Shown: positions 24,023 to 36,001, numbered from the stretch's first letter. The stretch: 64,000 nt of DNA from Notospermus geniculatus (GCA_002633025.1 NMRB01001115.1:5334-69333), one strand, 5' to 3'. The notes: a model not told the origin generated them from the letters alone. Numbers and translations are program-made.

Positions 24023-25843
24023 GGTTCTATTCAAATGATCATGGTTTCTAAAAGCTAAAATGTTACTTTAATGAGCTGATAACAACCACGCTGAAATACA
24101 TCAAGGGCGGAAAGAGTCGCTTTCCCAAAGTAGGCCTCATTATTTTTGCATTTCTGTGTTGTACATTACTTCAGACGCATATTGATGCACATTCCAGCCA
24201 CATACCCGACAGGCGCGCCCATTGATAAGTTACTGCATAAACTACCTTTTATGAGTTTATGGTTACAGCACATTGCTGCAATCGGTGTTGTAAGTGGTTA
24301 TATCTACTGAAATGAATGTCATCAATTCACCCTAACATATGGCGTTTATTGACTTGGTTCCTGTGTCCTACCCTCTTGTGTAACAGTGGTCTTCAATGAA
24401 TTCATTTATCACGCGAACCCGCAGGATTTGTTATCGCACCAGCTCGCCCCTTGTGACCCACCCAATCTTGCGAAAGGGCTGGCGGCAGTGAAGGGCAGTA
24501 GTAGTGCATCACCCGCTTTCAGTGGTTCGCAACAGTAACGTCGGTCTGGGAAATCTTTTGCCTTCATAGTAGCACTTGGCGTGACCGCCGCACAAGCGTG
24601 AATAACGACCTTTTCCATCAAGAAACGGGGAAAGATGAACCTGTAGTGGAAGATTCATCTTGTTGGCGAATGTATAGATTACGCGTCGCCAAAGTGACGC
24701 GGGCGGCCAATGGGATATGGACATCCTTTCACAAGTCGGACCAAGTAACGCTGAAGCTCGCGTAGTTCCGCTTTACGCCGCCACTCTGAGAACGCTACAG
24801 CAACAGCCGGCGCACCGTATTGATATGTGTGGAAGTTTTCGATCAGTTACTTTCAGAGAATGTGGTCCCATGAATTTCTTCCTGGATGTTCAGTGATGTT
24901 GTTGCGTTCCTGACTGGGATTTACAGGGCGCAGTGACCAGTTAGGATACGGGATGACAGAACATGTAATGGATTCGTTCAGAAAATGATGGGTAAGCATT
25001 ACTCTTACTTTACAGATTATAAAATACAGAATATACCATTTACCATTTACAAAGAACCATTCATGATATGTGTGGGTAAAGTTTGGGTTGCTTGGACGTT
25101 GCGATATCGCAATCATTACTTTCACTGTGTCCTTCCACTGACTGACCAAATGATGTTGTTTTTCTTCTCTGCATCAGTACTTACTGCCCTTTTTTTACCT
25201 CAATAGGAATTGCACATGCGTAAAACTGTTATATATTAGGCCTACACGGCTTTAGATAATTTTGGAGGGCAAAGAATATCATACTCTTCTCTTCAGAATT
25301 TGAAGCGTATTTTCAATCTTCAAAGGAGTATTCCATTAGTAAAGCATGCAAACTGATGAATCATTTCAGTTCTGGAATGGAGGAGTATTTTGAGATTTCA
25401 AGGAATATGTTAAGGAGAAATACTCCTCTAATTTTAAGCCCTGATATTATGTAATTTTTGTGCTAACTTCGTAGGCCTACAGCCACTGATTTGTCCCAGG
25501 ATGAGTTTATTGCCCCAACTACTTTTCTGCGTTCTCAGTCCCCGACTGAGTGCCAGCGAAATGGCGAGTACGTCTGAGTGTGGAGCCAATACAAACACTA
25601 AAACTGGAATAAGAATATGGGCGAGTTATTAATTGGTCTAGCTTTGATATCAAACATCTCCGTCTGTCATGAGATACAGCTGAACTCAGTGTAGAATGTA
25701 AACACCAGCAGTAGTCCTACATGCACGTACAGAAATTTATGTAGGCCTATGTCATGCGTTGTACCAAGAATATATTCTTGGCTGTAGCCTACATGTATAC
25801 AAGTAGGTTTGGGGTCTGCAACGTTTAGTGACAAATACTTTTT

Positions 25844-25959
25844 GGCCCGTATTTAGAATGCTCCTCAACGTAAAGGAGTTCTTCAAGGCTATTGTTCTCC
25901 TATTGAGACCCTGACTTGAGGAACTCCTTTACGTTAAGGAGCATTCTAAAATACGGGCC
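25844..25959. mobile_element. GGCCCGTA-family MITE, short form
   Basis: Inverted ends GGCCCGTATTTAGAATGCTC and GGCCCGTATTTTAGAATGCT (minus strand); 116 bp in all, with internal AACGTAAAGGAGTT / AACTCCTTTACGTT. This is the single-period relative of the amplified element at 58018-58329. It ends 2 bp before the 641-bp tandem dimer. Confidence 0.9.
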
Positions 25960-25961
25960 TT

Positions 25962-26602
25962 ATTTCAGTTCTGGGGTCTCTACTAGAAAGTGCCTGAGGA
26001 AGACCCCGCTTGGGGTCGAAAATTTGCGAAATTCGGAGACGATTTTTGTTACACTGTCAAATAGTTTTTACATGTACAGATTCCCATACATGTATCTCCT
26101 TTTTTGTATGGGACGTGCCCTGCACATTCTGATCCATGTACAAGTAGCCTACATCGTTTCGGATACGTTGTTTCGTTGCTCATCGCAACATCTCTTAGTT
26201 CTCCCTGAACATCTTTACACGATGCATTTTAAGCAAATTGAACTTAAGATTTGAACATGAATACTTCAATTGATATTTCATTTTACAGAATTTACTTTCA
26301 TATGAATCGAGCGTGAAGAGTTACGTCGATATCAGTTGGTATTTTGAATGTATGTATATTCGTATAGTGTGACGATTCGTCGTAAATACACCATCGTACA
26401 GTTCTTTAATGAGAAGGAAAATGGGGTTCTCGGGTGGGGAAATACCATTTCCGTATACATATACATATCAACGGTTAACTCTTATTTCTGAGTGGGGGCC
26501 TCAACTTGCCTCATTTTGAGCTCCGAATCCATTACAGCACTGACAAGAGCGGAAAATACTGGGCAGTGCTTTGTTTGGAAGCAGCGTTGCGAGAAAAACA
26601 AT
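25962..26602. repeat. 641-bp tandem repeat, unit 1
   Basis: Direct repeat of 26603-27254 starting at ATTTCAGTTCTGGGGTCTCT. No inverted ends, no poly-A, no recognisable protein. The 112-residue frame 25916-26254 overlaps the MITE and recurs partly in unit 2. Contains the hammerhead-like motif at 25994-26034. Confidence 0.95.
25994..26034 (+). other. Hammerhead-ribozyme-like motif, unit 1
   Basis: CTGAGGA (25994-26000) fits the CUGANGA core. It is followed by a 6-bp helix GACCCC/GGGGTC with loop GCTT (26002-26017), then GAAA (26018-26021), then a helix AATTT/AAATT with loop GCG, and C26034 at the cleavage position. Two things are wrong for a canonical ribozyme: an extra A at 26001 between core and helix II, and only one base pair of helix I next to the core (a GTCTC/GAGAC pairing lies beyond a 12-13-nt bulge). 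It may instead be the CTGAAGA-hairpin-GAAA type motif common near retroelement 3' ends. Confidence 0.35.
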
Positions 26603-27254
26603 ATTTCAGTTCTGGGGTCTCTACTAGAAAGTGCCTGAGGAAGACCCCGCTTGGGGTCGAAAATTTGCGAAATTCGGAGACGATTTTTGTTACCCTGTCA
26701 AATAGTTTTTACATGTACAGATTCCCATACATGTATCTCCTTTTTTGTATGGGACGTGCCCTGCACATTCTGATCCATGTACAAGTAGCCTACATCGTTT
26801 CGGATACGTATGGTGTTTCGTTGCTCATCGCGACATCTCTTAGTTCTGCCTGAACATCTTTACACGATGCATTTTAAGCAAATTGAACTTAAGATTTGAA
26901 CATGAATACTTCAATTGATATTTCATTTTACAGAATTTACTTTCATATGAATCGAGCGTGAAGAGTTACGTCGATATCAGTTGGTATTTTGAATGTACAT
27001 GTATATTCGTACATGTATAGTGTGACGATTCGTCGTAAATACACCATCGTACAGTTCTTTAATGAGAAGGAAAATGGGGTTCTCGGGTGGGGAAATACCA
27101 TTTCCGTATACATATAGATATCAACGGTTAACTCTTATTTCTGAGTGGGGGCCTCAACTTGCCTCATTTTGAGCCCCGAATCCATTACAGCACTGACAAG
27201 AGCAGAAAATACTGGGCAGTGCTTTGTTTGGAAGCAGCGTTGCGAGAAAAACAA
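26603..27254. repeat. 641-bp tandem repeat, unit 2
   Basis: Nearly identical to unit 1, with small indels (two extra ACATGT-type words near 26996-27018). It ends at GCGAGAAAAACAA, the same word that ends unit 1, so the two units are in register. Confidence 0.95.
26635..26675 (+). other. Hammerhead-ribozyme-like motif, unit 2
   Basis: Identical in core, helices and cleavage position to the motif 641 bp upstream, with the same extra A after the core. Confidence 0.35.
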
Positions 27255-27514
27255 CGAATTTTCCGTTCCACACAGTGATTAGCGAGGAGGAGGTATGAAC
27301 TGGCCTTTGGGGTGGTTGCATACGTGTTCTCTTGGAGGAATTATACTGTCAGTACTCTACAAGGTGTACTCTACGAGCCATGTCTGTGAGCTAAAGCATG
27401 TGCTACGAGACGAGTTTTATTCGGCGACACGGCTCATAGACATGATTTCCAATCTCAGACCATAAGTTTTTATGTTACCATCGTCAATTAGAAGCACATG
27501 TCAGTGAAATGATA

Positions 27515-27690
27515 TCAGGCCGAGTTTACATAGAGGTACACGCTATACGAACACGCTGGCGAACAAAGGCCGATTCACATAGAGGTATACGGTATACGGA
27601 TACGCTGACGAACAAAGATTTCATGATCCTGAACCCTTTATTAGGCCATTGTTCGCCAGCGTGTTCGTATACCGTCTACCTCTTTGAGAA
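27515..27690. repeat. Imperfect inverted repeat with an internal direct repeat
   Basis: CATAGAGGTA plus TACGNACACGCTGNCGAACAAAG occurs twice in direct order (27528 and 27577), and its complement follows at about 27651-27683 (GTTCGCCAGCGTGTTCGTAT). Looks like a degenerate foldback element. Confidence 0.6.
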
Positions 27691-29640
27691 CTCAGCTGTG
27701 TTGTCAGCTTGTTGTCGTTGGTGTTCCTTTGATTTGTAGCAATGTCAACAACCACATCATGACCTTTCCTCAGTAAAACGGTTTATTTTTTCTTTGTAAT
27801 TGATTTTAGACTACTTGTACCGTACTTTTTCAATGAGAGAAACCATTTAATGGACAAGCTTAGTATCAACTAGGTACACATATAGCTGAAAGCAATTTGA
27901 ACATTATTATTAGTCGAAACAGGGCCATAGAAATTTGACTATATTCCTATGTATAATTGAACAACAAGCGTGCTTACACACGGTGTGACAATATGTGACA
28001 CAGGCACACTCATCGTGTGAAAACACTCGTCATAATTGTCAGTCATTATTATACATATTTCAAGCAGGTCTCTCGTACGCAATCTATATTTCGAGTTCGT
28101 TCGCAATCACTGTAGCAAAACACAAAAATTCCGCAGTCACGTATTCGCTTAGTCTGAACATGTTTTTTGGTCGAGCGACAAATGCTTGGTGTCTGCAAAG
28201 TAGTCTGCATAATCCGTCTATCTATCATTGTCGATGACATATTTTCAATAAACGATGAGACGTCGTATTTTTTCCGACTCGGGAGAAAAAAAAATGCCAT
28301 TCAAATTTTCGGCGCTAGTACCTCTTTTTATCCTTTCTTATAATTAGCGTTACATTACCATTACTATCATCGGTGTCATCGACCTTTGCATTATTCATTA
28401 CCATCGTATTCGACAAAGCATTACCATTGATGCTAAACAACTAGACTCAGTTCCTCTGATAACATTTGCCGTTATATACATACCGTAATTTCACATCCAA
28501 CACGTCAGGTCATTAAATTGAAGCATGATCGCCCACTGTAGCGGGGGTCAGCGGATTGGTTGCCCTAGCTGGCGCTTTCAGCAGAGTAGATTGATCAATT
28601 TTAACCTATAACCAGAGATCAATTACCCCACATTGGTTTCTGTTATAACTATGTGAAATTGCCGACAGGCGGGCAGAACAAACGGTCTCACGATCAACAG
28701 CCACCACAGTTGTCATTCTGATTATATATTTCTTTTTTTTCTTCTCGAAAGATGGTACGTATTGCTTCAGGGTAGTGGAAGATGCTTTTCATTTTTTGGG
28801 TCACCCTGTATTTGAGATCATTAGACTCTTTGACAGTGGTCAGTGTAACGATATTAGCTCTGGTCACACACTTCCATTGACCTGAACTGCGAGGATGCTC
28901 TTGAATGCAGAGTCGCTGCTTTAAAAATGCTTGTAAAGTTGTCGGTTATGTAGCGCGACGAACGAAAATGATTACCGACCAACCCGAGCTGACGCATCCC
29001 GACATTAAAATCTCTTGGAAACTTTATAACTTAATTTCAACAAACCAAAAAGAAATGCGACGCTTTCTTTGTCTTGCCGGGAGAGGAGAAAGCTAACATG
29101 TCTATCTAATCAGTCTGATTCTCTCCTATGGCGGAATCAGATTGGCAAACAGCGAAACCGAATTCCTATTTGGCATTTCTTCCACATCACAATTCCCGTC
29201 AGTGAGTTGATAATCGTTTCTATCGTCTGCTAGTCTCAGATATGTTTACATAAGATATGGCGAGGGTTGTAGCTATCGGTTGCTCGAGACTTGAGAGGAT
29301 GGAAGGCTTTCGTATTGTGTCGGCCGGTCATGAACTTTTTAACCGAGATTGTCTCTGGTTCATCTCTAAATTTTCGGCTTTACACTCCCTCCCTTCCAAT
29401 TGCTTGTATAGTGGTAGCTCTAGCGGTAGACGTAATCAATACTGCAGCCTTGCCATCACCGCTGTCAAAGGAGAAACGAAATGGCAACGTATTTTATTGC
29501 ACACATGTCAAGTCGCAGAACATACTTTTAATATTGCTACTCACCTGCGGCCGACGACCACCTCAAGAGTTGCGTAAAGTGTCCATTTTTTGATACCGAC
29601 ATACTCATTTTTCTAATTAACTGTCGTCACTCGCATTTCT
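27691..29640. other. No recognisable gene
   Basis: AT-rich, mostly unique. Frames of 60-106 codons at 27995-28237, 28905-29096 and 29257-29577 have no domain I recognise. Frames open on the other strand or phase over the same DNA argue against coding. Confidence 0.5.
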
Positions 29641-29649
29641 TTTCCTCTT

Positions 29650-30079
29650 GTCGCCAAATCCGAGCTGTCAGAGTGGGGAAGTGGGAACATCGGCGCGCGT
29701 CACCTGGGAGTTCAGAGTTCGATTCCCGGTCAAATCCGGTCTTATAAAAAAAGGTGACTCTCGTTTCTGCGAGCACGCCGAATTCCTCCAGCGCTGAGGA
29801 AATCCATCGAATTTGGTTAGGGGCTGGAAGCTTATGGATAAACCAGCACAGAGCTGATCCATGCATGGGACGACTGTCAGAATAGCTGTGTCTTTTGTCA
29901 CCTCCATTGTGATAAAAAAAGGTGACTCTCGTTTCTGCGAGCACGCCGAATTCCTCCAGCGCTGAGGAAATCCATCGAATTTGGTTAGGGGCTGGAAGCT
30001 TATGGATAAACCAGCACAGAGCTGATCCATGCGTGGGACGACTGTCAGAATAGCTGTGTCTTTTGTCACCTCCATTGTG
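29650..30079 (+). mobile_element. tRNA-derived SINE with duplicated 3' body
   Basis: The head carries an A box (TGGGGAAGTGG, 29674-29684) and a B box (AGTTCGATTCC, 29716-29726) 31 nt apart, as in a pol III internal promoter. The body is a perfect-register tandem pair: 29744-29911 and 29912-30079, 168 bp each, starting ATAAAAAAAGGTGACTCTCG and ending GTCACCTCCATTGTG. Since 168 is a multiple of 3, long minus-strand frames run through it (29668-30075), which are artefacts. Related heads lie at 3122-3172 and 47098-47165. Confidence 0.8.
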
Positions 30080-30197
30080 TGGGCAAAATCGGCCTGAAAT
30101 GACTGACTCTGAAAGCCCTATTGTGAAGCCAAGTCTGTGACTGAAAACAATAGATCACTTGGGCTGTTCTATTTATTGTGGGATCATTCTTGGGCCG

Positions 30198-30460
30198 TTA
30201 AAGCCTCGCTTATGTCGCCCTACGCTGTGATAGAAATAGCGTCAACTAGTTGCAACTGATAACTTATGTCGCCACCGACTAGAAAAATACCGATCGGTCG
30301 CAACTACCTGGAACTAGTTTATCGCCGTCTTTTGAGTGCTTATGTCGACACAGATTTCTTTTGATTTTAAGTAAAGTTGAACATGTGCGACTTTCAGGAT
30401 CTGGACGCAAGGGCCCAACGCGCCGCGTAGCGGCCAACAGCGAAGCTAGCCAAAGACTTG
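30198..30460. mobile_element. Dispersed element (AAAGCCTCG family)
   Basis: Starts AAAGCCTCGCTTATGTCGCC, as does the relative at 34759. Holds AACTAGTTGCAACT and a roughly 28-bp segment (GTTGAACATGTGCGACTTTC) that is present in inverted orientation in the relative (near 34917-34945). Confidence 0.6.
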
Positions 30461-30631
30461 TCACGGGTCAATCAATAGAACTGGACTCATAGGAAATATG
30501 CACCTAATGTCCAGATGGAATATACCGGACGGTTGGTTCACGTTTTTAGTGACTGTGAACGTAGATGGGTACATTATGTAGCGATACGCTGACAGATTTG
30601 CTGGGGACTTGCTCTGTGGATGTTGTAAAAN

Positions 30632-31005
30632 ACAAAGGCAGAATAAAACAAAGGCAAGATAAGCGAAGGCAAATTGAGAAAAGGCGAGATGGGAAATGGC
30701 AAAATGAGAAAAGGCAAATTGGGTAGAAGGTGAAATGGGACAAAGGCTAATCGAGAAAATGCGAAAAGAGAAAAGGCAAAATAATACAAAGGCAGAATAG
30801 AACGAAGGCGAAATATGAGAAGGCGATTTAGGATGAGGCGAAATGAGATAAAGGTGAATTGGGACTAAGGCGGGTTAAGACAAAGGCAGAATAATACAAA
30901 GGCAAGTTAGGCGAAGGCGAATTGAGAAAAGGCGAGATATGGAATGGCAAAAAGAGAAAAGGCAAAATGAGAGAAGGCGAATTGGGATAAGGCGAATAGA
31001 GCAGA
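30632..31005. repeat. Degenerate purine-rich minisatellite
   Basis: More than twenty imperfect units of roughly 15-17 bp around GAGAAAAGGCGAAAT. A single ambiguous base (30631) sits at its left edge, probably an assembly join or unresolved read. Confidence 0.85.
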
Positions 31006-31029
31006 CACCGTTTTTTTGGCTTGTCGTCT

Positions 31030-31254
31030 AAAGCCTAGGTCACAAATCCACCGGGCCCCGTACGATTTTCCCCACCCAGTGGCTTGCCGTGAATTTTAGA
31101 GACTGAAACACGGATCTAAGATGAATTATGCCGAAATCACCTCAATGGATAAGCGGAAATTAGACTGGATCAAACTGGGCACCGTAGAATTTGGCCCAAA
31201 TGTCTGTTTTTACTCGCCGTACGGGCCCCGGAGTGGATATGTGACCTAGGCTTA
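31030..31254. mobile_element. AAGCCTAGGTCAC-family MITE
   Basis: The ends AAAGCCTAGGTCACAAATCC and TTAAGCCTAGGTCACATATC (minus strand) are inverted, with shared GGGCCCGTACG inside. A half element of the same family is at 37121-37210. Confidence 0.85.
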
Positions 31255-31587
31255 AACGGCCATTCTGTGTTGGTTTCTTTACATCAGCTCGTGTTGTGGA
31301 GAACACACAGTTGCCACCATACCGTTCAAAAAATTTGAATCGATACAAAGTGATAACATTACGTACTTCAACGATTGAAATTCGATCTGTTGAATCGAGT
31401 GCCACTGAAATTGTCTAGTCTAGGCATTGCCGTTCAATGTTCTAAACCACAGGAACAGGCCCGTCTTCTGACGTCCCCCAGACGGCAATCAGGTGTGAAA
31501 GGAATCCTAGTCTCCCTGGAATCTAAGTCCGGTCCTATTGTTCAACTAGGGATTAGAATGGAGACCATGACCATTCGGATGTAACCT

Positions 31588-31640
31588 TACAATAGCGGGC
31601 TATTGTTTGGCGGACTTTCATTCCTAGGACGTTGATTCCT
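31588..31640 (+). repeat. Short dispersed repeat
   Basis: Matches 23960-24022 in opposite orientation over about 47 bp (TTACAATAGCGGGCTATTG ... GGCGGACT). Confidence 0.7.
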
Positions 31641-31693
31641 GTCACACCTGTCTCCTGTCTCACTCCGGACATCTATATGGGGGTGGGGGGCAA

Positions 31694-32734
31694 AATTCTC
31701 GACGACGGTAACCTCTCAACTCGTTACCAGCCGTAAGGCGGTTCAAGAACATCTCGTAATTCGTACTTAGTCCAATACGTGCCTTGTACCCTGACATCGT
31801 ACCGAGGTCACTTTGTACCTTGTAACCTACATCCTATCTCATTACAAATCTCGCAGACTTGTTTTCACCCTATGGAATGGCGTCGTAATCTTCTGGCAGC
31901 GCAGATTTTGTGGCATGCGAGACTTGGAAAAAATTCTTTACAGCTTCTGATCCTCCTAAAATACGAGTTTTGATGTATTACCCGCGCAGACATGTTGACT
32001 TTAATTTCGAAAAACGGAACCACTTGGTTCACCGTATTTTTATAGTGTGTGCAAGCGAAATTGAAATGGGCCTGCTCAAGATGCAGACCGTGNGGGGGGG
32101 GGGGTAAATTACGAAATTGCGTTACATGTACATTTGTAGTTTTTTTATCCTTAACGAATTGGTTGCGCAACAACATGCACTGTTTTCAGAGAGATTTTGT
32201 CTCATGCCAACATTGGCGACATTTCTTGTCTGTGACGCAAAGCGTTTATCTCTGCCAAGGTGAGCTGGGATAGGATGAAAATGAAGAAAGTAGCAAAGAC
32301 CTTTATGCAAATTTTCACCTTGATTTGATTTCTTCAGGTTTTGATCTTCATTGCTTTGTACCCTCTGACTGCAGGAATCAGAGCTGAGGCTAAGAGGCGA
32401 TACAGGATACAATGAAAAAATGTAGTTGAGGAGGATACTTCCCACCTGTAGCGATAGATATCAAAAGAAAGAAATTTCAGTCGGCTGATCCGATGCAGGC
32501 ATCATCTAATATGAAAGTTACACAGCCCGGTCAAATGAGCACATTAATCTCGTGTGGCATTAACGGTGGATATAGCAAGTGTTTCTTCTTGGCAATTAAA
32601 GGATTTGCAATTTTTTCCTTCTCCGATGTTCGTGTACGAATCTTGAGAAGGCTGGGGCTTAGATTGCGGATGTGCATTAAGGAATTTGTTAAAAAGTTCC
32701 GCAGTAAATGTAAAACACTTATAGACCCCTTAAA
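31694..32734. repeat. 1.05-kb tandem duplication, unit 1
   Basis: Repeated at 32760-33841 after a 25-bp junction. Differences are scattered substitutions plus indels. The largest is at 32093, where a single N in a G run replaces about 37 bp present in unit 2 near 33160-33200. No recognisable gene. Confidence 0.95.
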
Positions 32735-32759
32735 GGGACTCTAGAGGCAGCTCGCCATT

Positions 32760-33841
32760 AATTCTCGACGACGGTAACCTCTCAACTCGTTACCAGCCGT
32801 AAGGCGGTTCAAGAACATCTCGTAATTCGTACTTAGTCCAATACGTGCCTTGTACCCTGACATCGTACCGAGGTCACTTTGTACCTTGTAACCTACATCC
32901 TATCTCATTACTAATCTCGCAGACTTGTTTTCACCCTATGGAATGGCGTCGTAATCTTCTGGCAGCCGAGATTTTGTGGCATGCGAGACTTGGAAAAAAT
33001 TCTTTACAGCTTCTGATCCTTCTAAAATACGAGTCGTGATGTATTACCCCGAGCAGACATGTTGACTTTAATTTCGAAAAACGGAACCACTTGGTTCACC
33101 GTATTTTTATAGTGTGTGCAAGCGAAATTGAAATGGGCCTGCTCAAGATGCAGGCCGTGTATCGTTATTTAAACACTTTTCAGAAATATTTGGGGGGGGG
33201 GGTAACTTACGAAATGGCGTTACATTTGTAGTTTTTTTCATCCTTAACGAATTGGTTGCGGCCGCCGAGTGCGCAACAACATTCACTGTTTTCAGAGTTG
33301 TGTCGCCAACATTGGCAACATTTCTTGTCTGTGACGCAAAGCGATCTCTGCCAAGGTGAGCTGGGATACATGTAGGATGAAAATGAAGAAAGTAGCAAAG
33401 ACCTTTATGCAAATTTTCACCTTGATTTGATTTCTTCAGGTTTTGATCTTCATTGCTTTGTACCCTCTGACTGGAATCAGAGCTGAGGCTATACACAAAA
33501 AGAGGCGATACAGGATACAATGAAAAAATGTAGTTGAGGAGGATATTTCCCACCTGTAGCGATAGATATCAAAAGAAAGAAATTTCATTCGGCTGATCCG
33601 ATGCAGGCATCATCTAATATGAAAGTTACACAGCCCGGTCAAATGAGCACATTAATCTCGTGTGGCATTAACGGTGGATATAGCAAGTGTTATTTCTTGC
33701 CAATTAAAGGATTGCAATTTTTTCCTTCTCCGATGTTCGTGTACGAATCTTGAGAAGGCTGGGGCTTAGATTGCGGATGTGCATTAAGGAATTTGTTAAA
33801 AAGTTCCGCAGTAAATGTAAAACACTTATAGACCCCTTAAA
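32760..33841. repeat. 1.08-kb tandem duplication, unit 2
   Basis: Direct copy of 31694-32734, from AATTCTCGACGACGGTAACC to ATAGACCCCTTAAA. Confidence 0.95.
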
Positions 33842-33944
33842 CTGGTAGCATAAGTACAAAAATCTCAGTGGGATCATCCCTGCGAGCCACGTCTGTGAGG
33901 CACTTTGTGTGCTACCTCGTCTTCCCGAGTCATGTCCACGAAAA

Positions 33945-34332
33945 GGGAGGTTTCGCAAATCTGACGAAACACGGAAGTACGAAATACGAAATTCAACTTC
34001 ATTTCCAGGACCTATGTATTTCTGGAGATGATTGGTACCACAAATGTCCCTGCTGCCAGTGCGTCGTTCAGCATATCATGTAAGACCGAGAGAGTTATGG
34101 TACATCTTGATTTTTTATATATTTCCACTTCTTATCGCACGAAGTGGAAAGGAAAGATAAATTTCAATTGAAAGTTGTATATACCGTAATTCTATCGGTC
34201 TAACGTCATACGCGAAAAGACGCTCTTGGAGCAGGCGATTTGTGGTACCAACCATTTCCTGAATACGTCCTGGAAATAAAGTCCAATTTCGTATTTCGTA
34301 CTTCGTGTTTCGTCAGATTTGCGAAACCTCCC
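33945..34332. mobile_element. GGGAGGTTTCGC-family MITE, about 388 bp
   Basis: The ends GGGAGGTTTCGCAAATCTGA are inverted, and the arms continue with GAAACACGGAAGTACGAAAT. A central hairpin CCACTTC ... GAAGTGG lies near 34127-34149. A second member is at 52188-52563. Confidence 0.9.
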
Positions 34333-34334
34333 AC

Positions 34335-34358
34335 CGAATTCGTGTATACACGAATTCG
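34335..34358. repeat. Perfect 24-bp palindrome
   Basis: CGAATTCGTGTA followed directly by its exact complement, 2 bp outside the end of the preceding MITE. No spacer. Confidence 0.95.
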
Positions 34359-34758
34359 TGTGCTGCCAGCAATTTATGTCATGAAGAAATCCTCGTAGGC
34401 CTACAAATCTTTTCCCCGTACTATTTTGCTGTTGGACACCAAAAATATTACACTGTATATGGTTATACTTCATCCGATTTCTTGATCGATGGCCACATCG
34501 GTGCATGGGTTCACATGATAGGTCTGTATGAAAATTTTGATCGTGTCCGGCGTTCATTCCGGACGAAGGATAAATGAAGTCTCGGTTGGACTATGACTTC
34601 TCCGCCAAATCCCGTCTTGATATCTACAGGGTATTGAAGCACGGTGCCCGACTGAATACCGATTGGTCGTATGACTCCAGTGCCGAATGACAACTACATA
34701 TATGACTCCATCGGCCGTGCGACAGCAGGCAGGACGAAGAACCGTATCAACCTAGCCT

Positions 34759-35140
34759 AAAGCCTCGTTTATGTCGCCCTTACGTACAGTCAGAACTAGT
34801 TGGCAACTGATAATCGGCGCGTAGTTGGAACTAATTAGTCACAACTACACGGTGACATAAGCTCTCGGGCGTCAGCGAGTAACTGGTTGCCAACTAGTTG
34901 CCAACTAAAAATATCCAGATCCTGAAAGTCGCACATGTTCAACTTACTTAGCGATTGAGAGGAACTCGAGGCAACTGGCAGTTATACCTCGAACAGCACG
35001 CTCATGATGCATCCGGCAGTTGTTCGGAGACGCAAGCGCGCTCAGGTCGACAAAATCGGCAACTGATCAGTCACTCCGAGTTGCTTCCATCGCCGGAAAG
35101 CTAGTTGCCGCGAGTTGCTTCAGAACACAATGTCGACCTG
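34759..35140. mobile_element. Dispersed element (AAAGCCTCG family), second member
   Basis: Begins AAAGCCTCGTTTATGTCGCC; the complement GACATAAGC recurs at about 34852. Rich in AGTTGGCAACT / GTTGCCAACTAGTT words. Shares with 30198-30460 both the start and the inverted GAAAGTCGCACATGTTCAAC segment. Confidence 0.6.
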
Positions 35141-36001
35141 TTAGGTATTTCACGATGCAATACACCAAATGTACCTAGATGCACTCAGCACTAGCCTGAA
35201 AATGATGTTTATGATGAATTCTATTGCAATGGACAACACAGGAGTCCATGCATGACCGGAGAGGCAATTCATCCAACGCCATCAGGCAATCAGATGAATC
35301 TCCCATGCTTTTAAAGTTAATGCAAACGGAAGTGATGAGGTGGTAACTGCCCCGCCCATTTAACCTCGGAGGGTACATTTTCATCGATATCCTGCTGTTT
35401 TGTCAATATCGCGTCCATTTTAGAGAGCTCCTGCAGGGTTCTGCCCAGAACTGAACGAGTGCTGGTCGAAACGGGGGGTCTGGGACCCTCCCCCAGAAAA
35501 ACTTGAAATCTAGGGTTGCTGAAATGCGATTTCCGGGCACCTGAGAGTTGAAATAATGAGCTCATTTGGTGTCAAAATGACCCCAATCCTATTGCAAATT
35601 AGGCTGCCCGCCGTTGTCGTTGGTCAAAACTGTATCAGGAAGCCCCGCCGGGAAGCACATTTGGTGAATGAGAACAGAGAGGTAATTCGGAAGTGTGCGT
35701 GGCGGTCATCTCTCGTGGCACACTTCGTTAGTTCTGATGGTCGGAAAATAATCTTTTTAGGCCGAGTGCCGGTCGGCATTTCTACGTCCTGGACGGGGCC
35801 GTCCGGCGCCGACCAGCGGCGGCAGAACCCTGCTCCTGGTATGTGTCCACCCCCGATTTGGCCTCGGGTGTGAGCGAGGGGATATCAAAATACTTTTCAC
35901 TCGTTCTCGACCATTGAAATATATAGTGGTTGTGAATTGGCACAGAATTCGAGAATGCGTGACGGTCATCTGTAAGGCTGGGATTAGCTTTCATGGAGGT
36001 A
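35141..36001. other. No recognisable gene
   Basis: Short overlapping frames on both strands only (for example 35556-35873). A GGGGGGTCTGGGACCCTCCC hairpin is at about 35475-35500. Confidence 0.5.

Larger units (their letters stand above)
23170..25843. other. Mostly unique sequence, no recognisable gene
   Basis: Contains an 18-bp direct repeat (CATTGGTGACCGTGAAGC twice, about 23824-23860), a partial inverted copy of the 53887-54012 MITE (23866-23952) and a short dispersed repeat (23960-24022). Two minus-strand frames near 24409-24724 overlap in different phases without a recognisable domain. Confidence 0.5.

Noticed and set aside
24409-24724. Possible transposase or reverse-transcriptase fragment on the minus strand
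   Set aside because: Two overlapping frames in different phases, with no catalytic motif I can identify.
29668-30075. 135-codon minus-strand repeat-containing frame
   Set aside because: Artefact of the 168-bp SINE body duplication, whose period is a multiple of 3.
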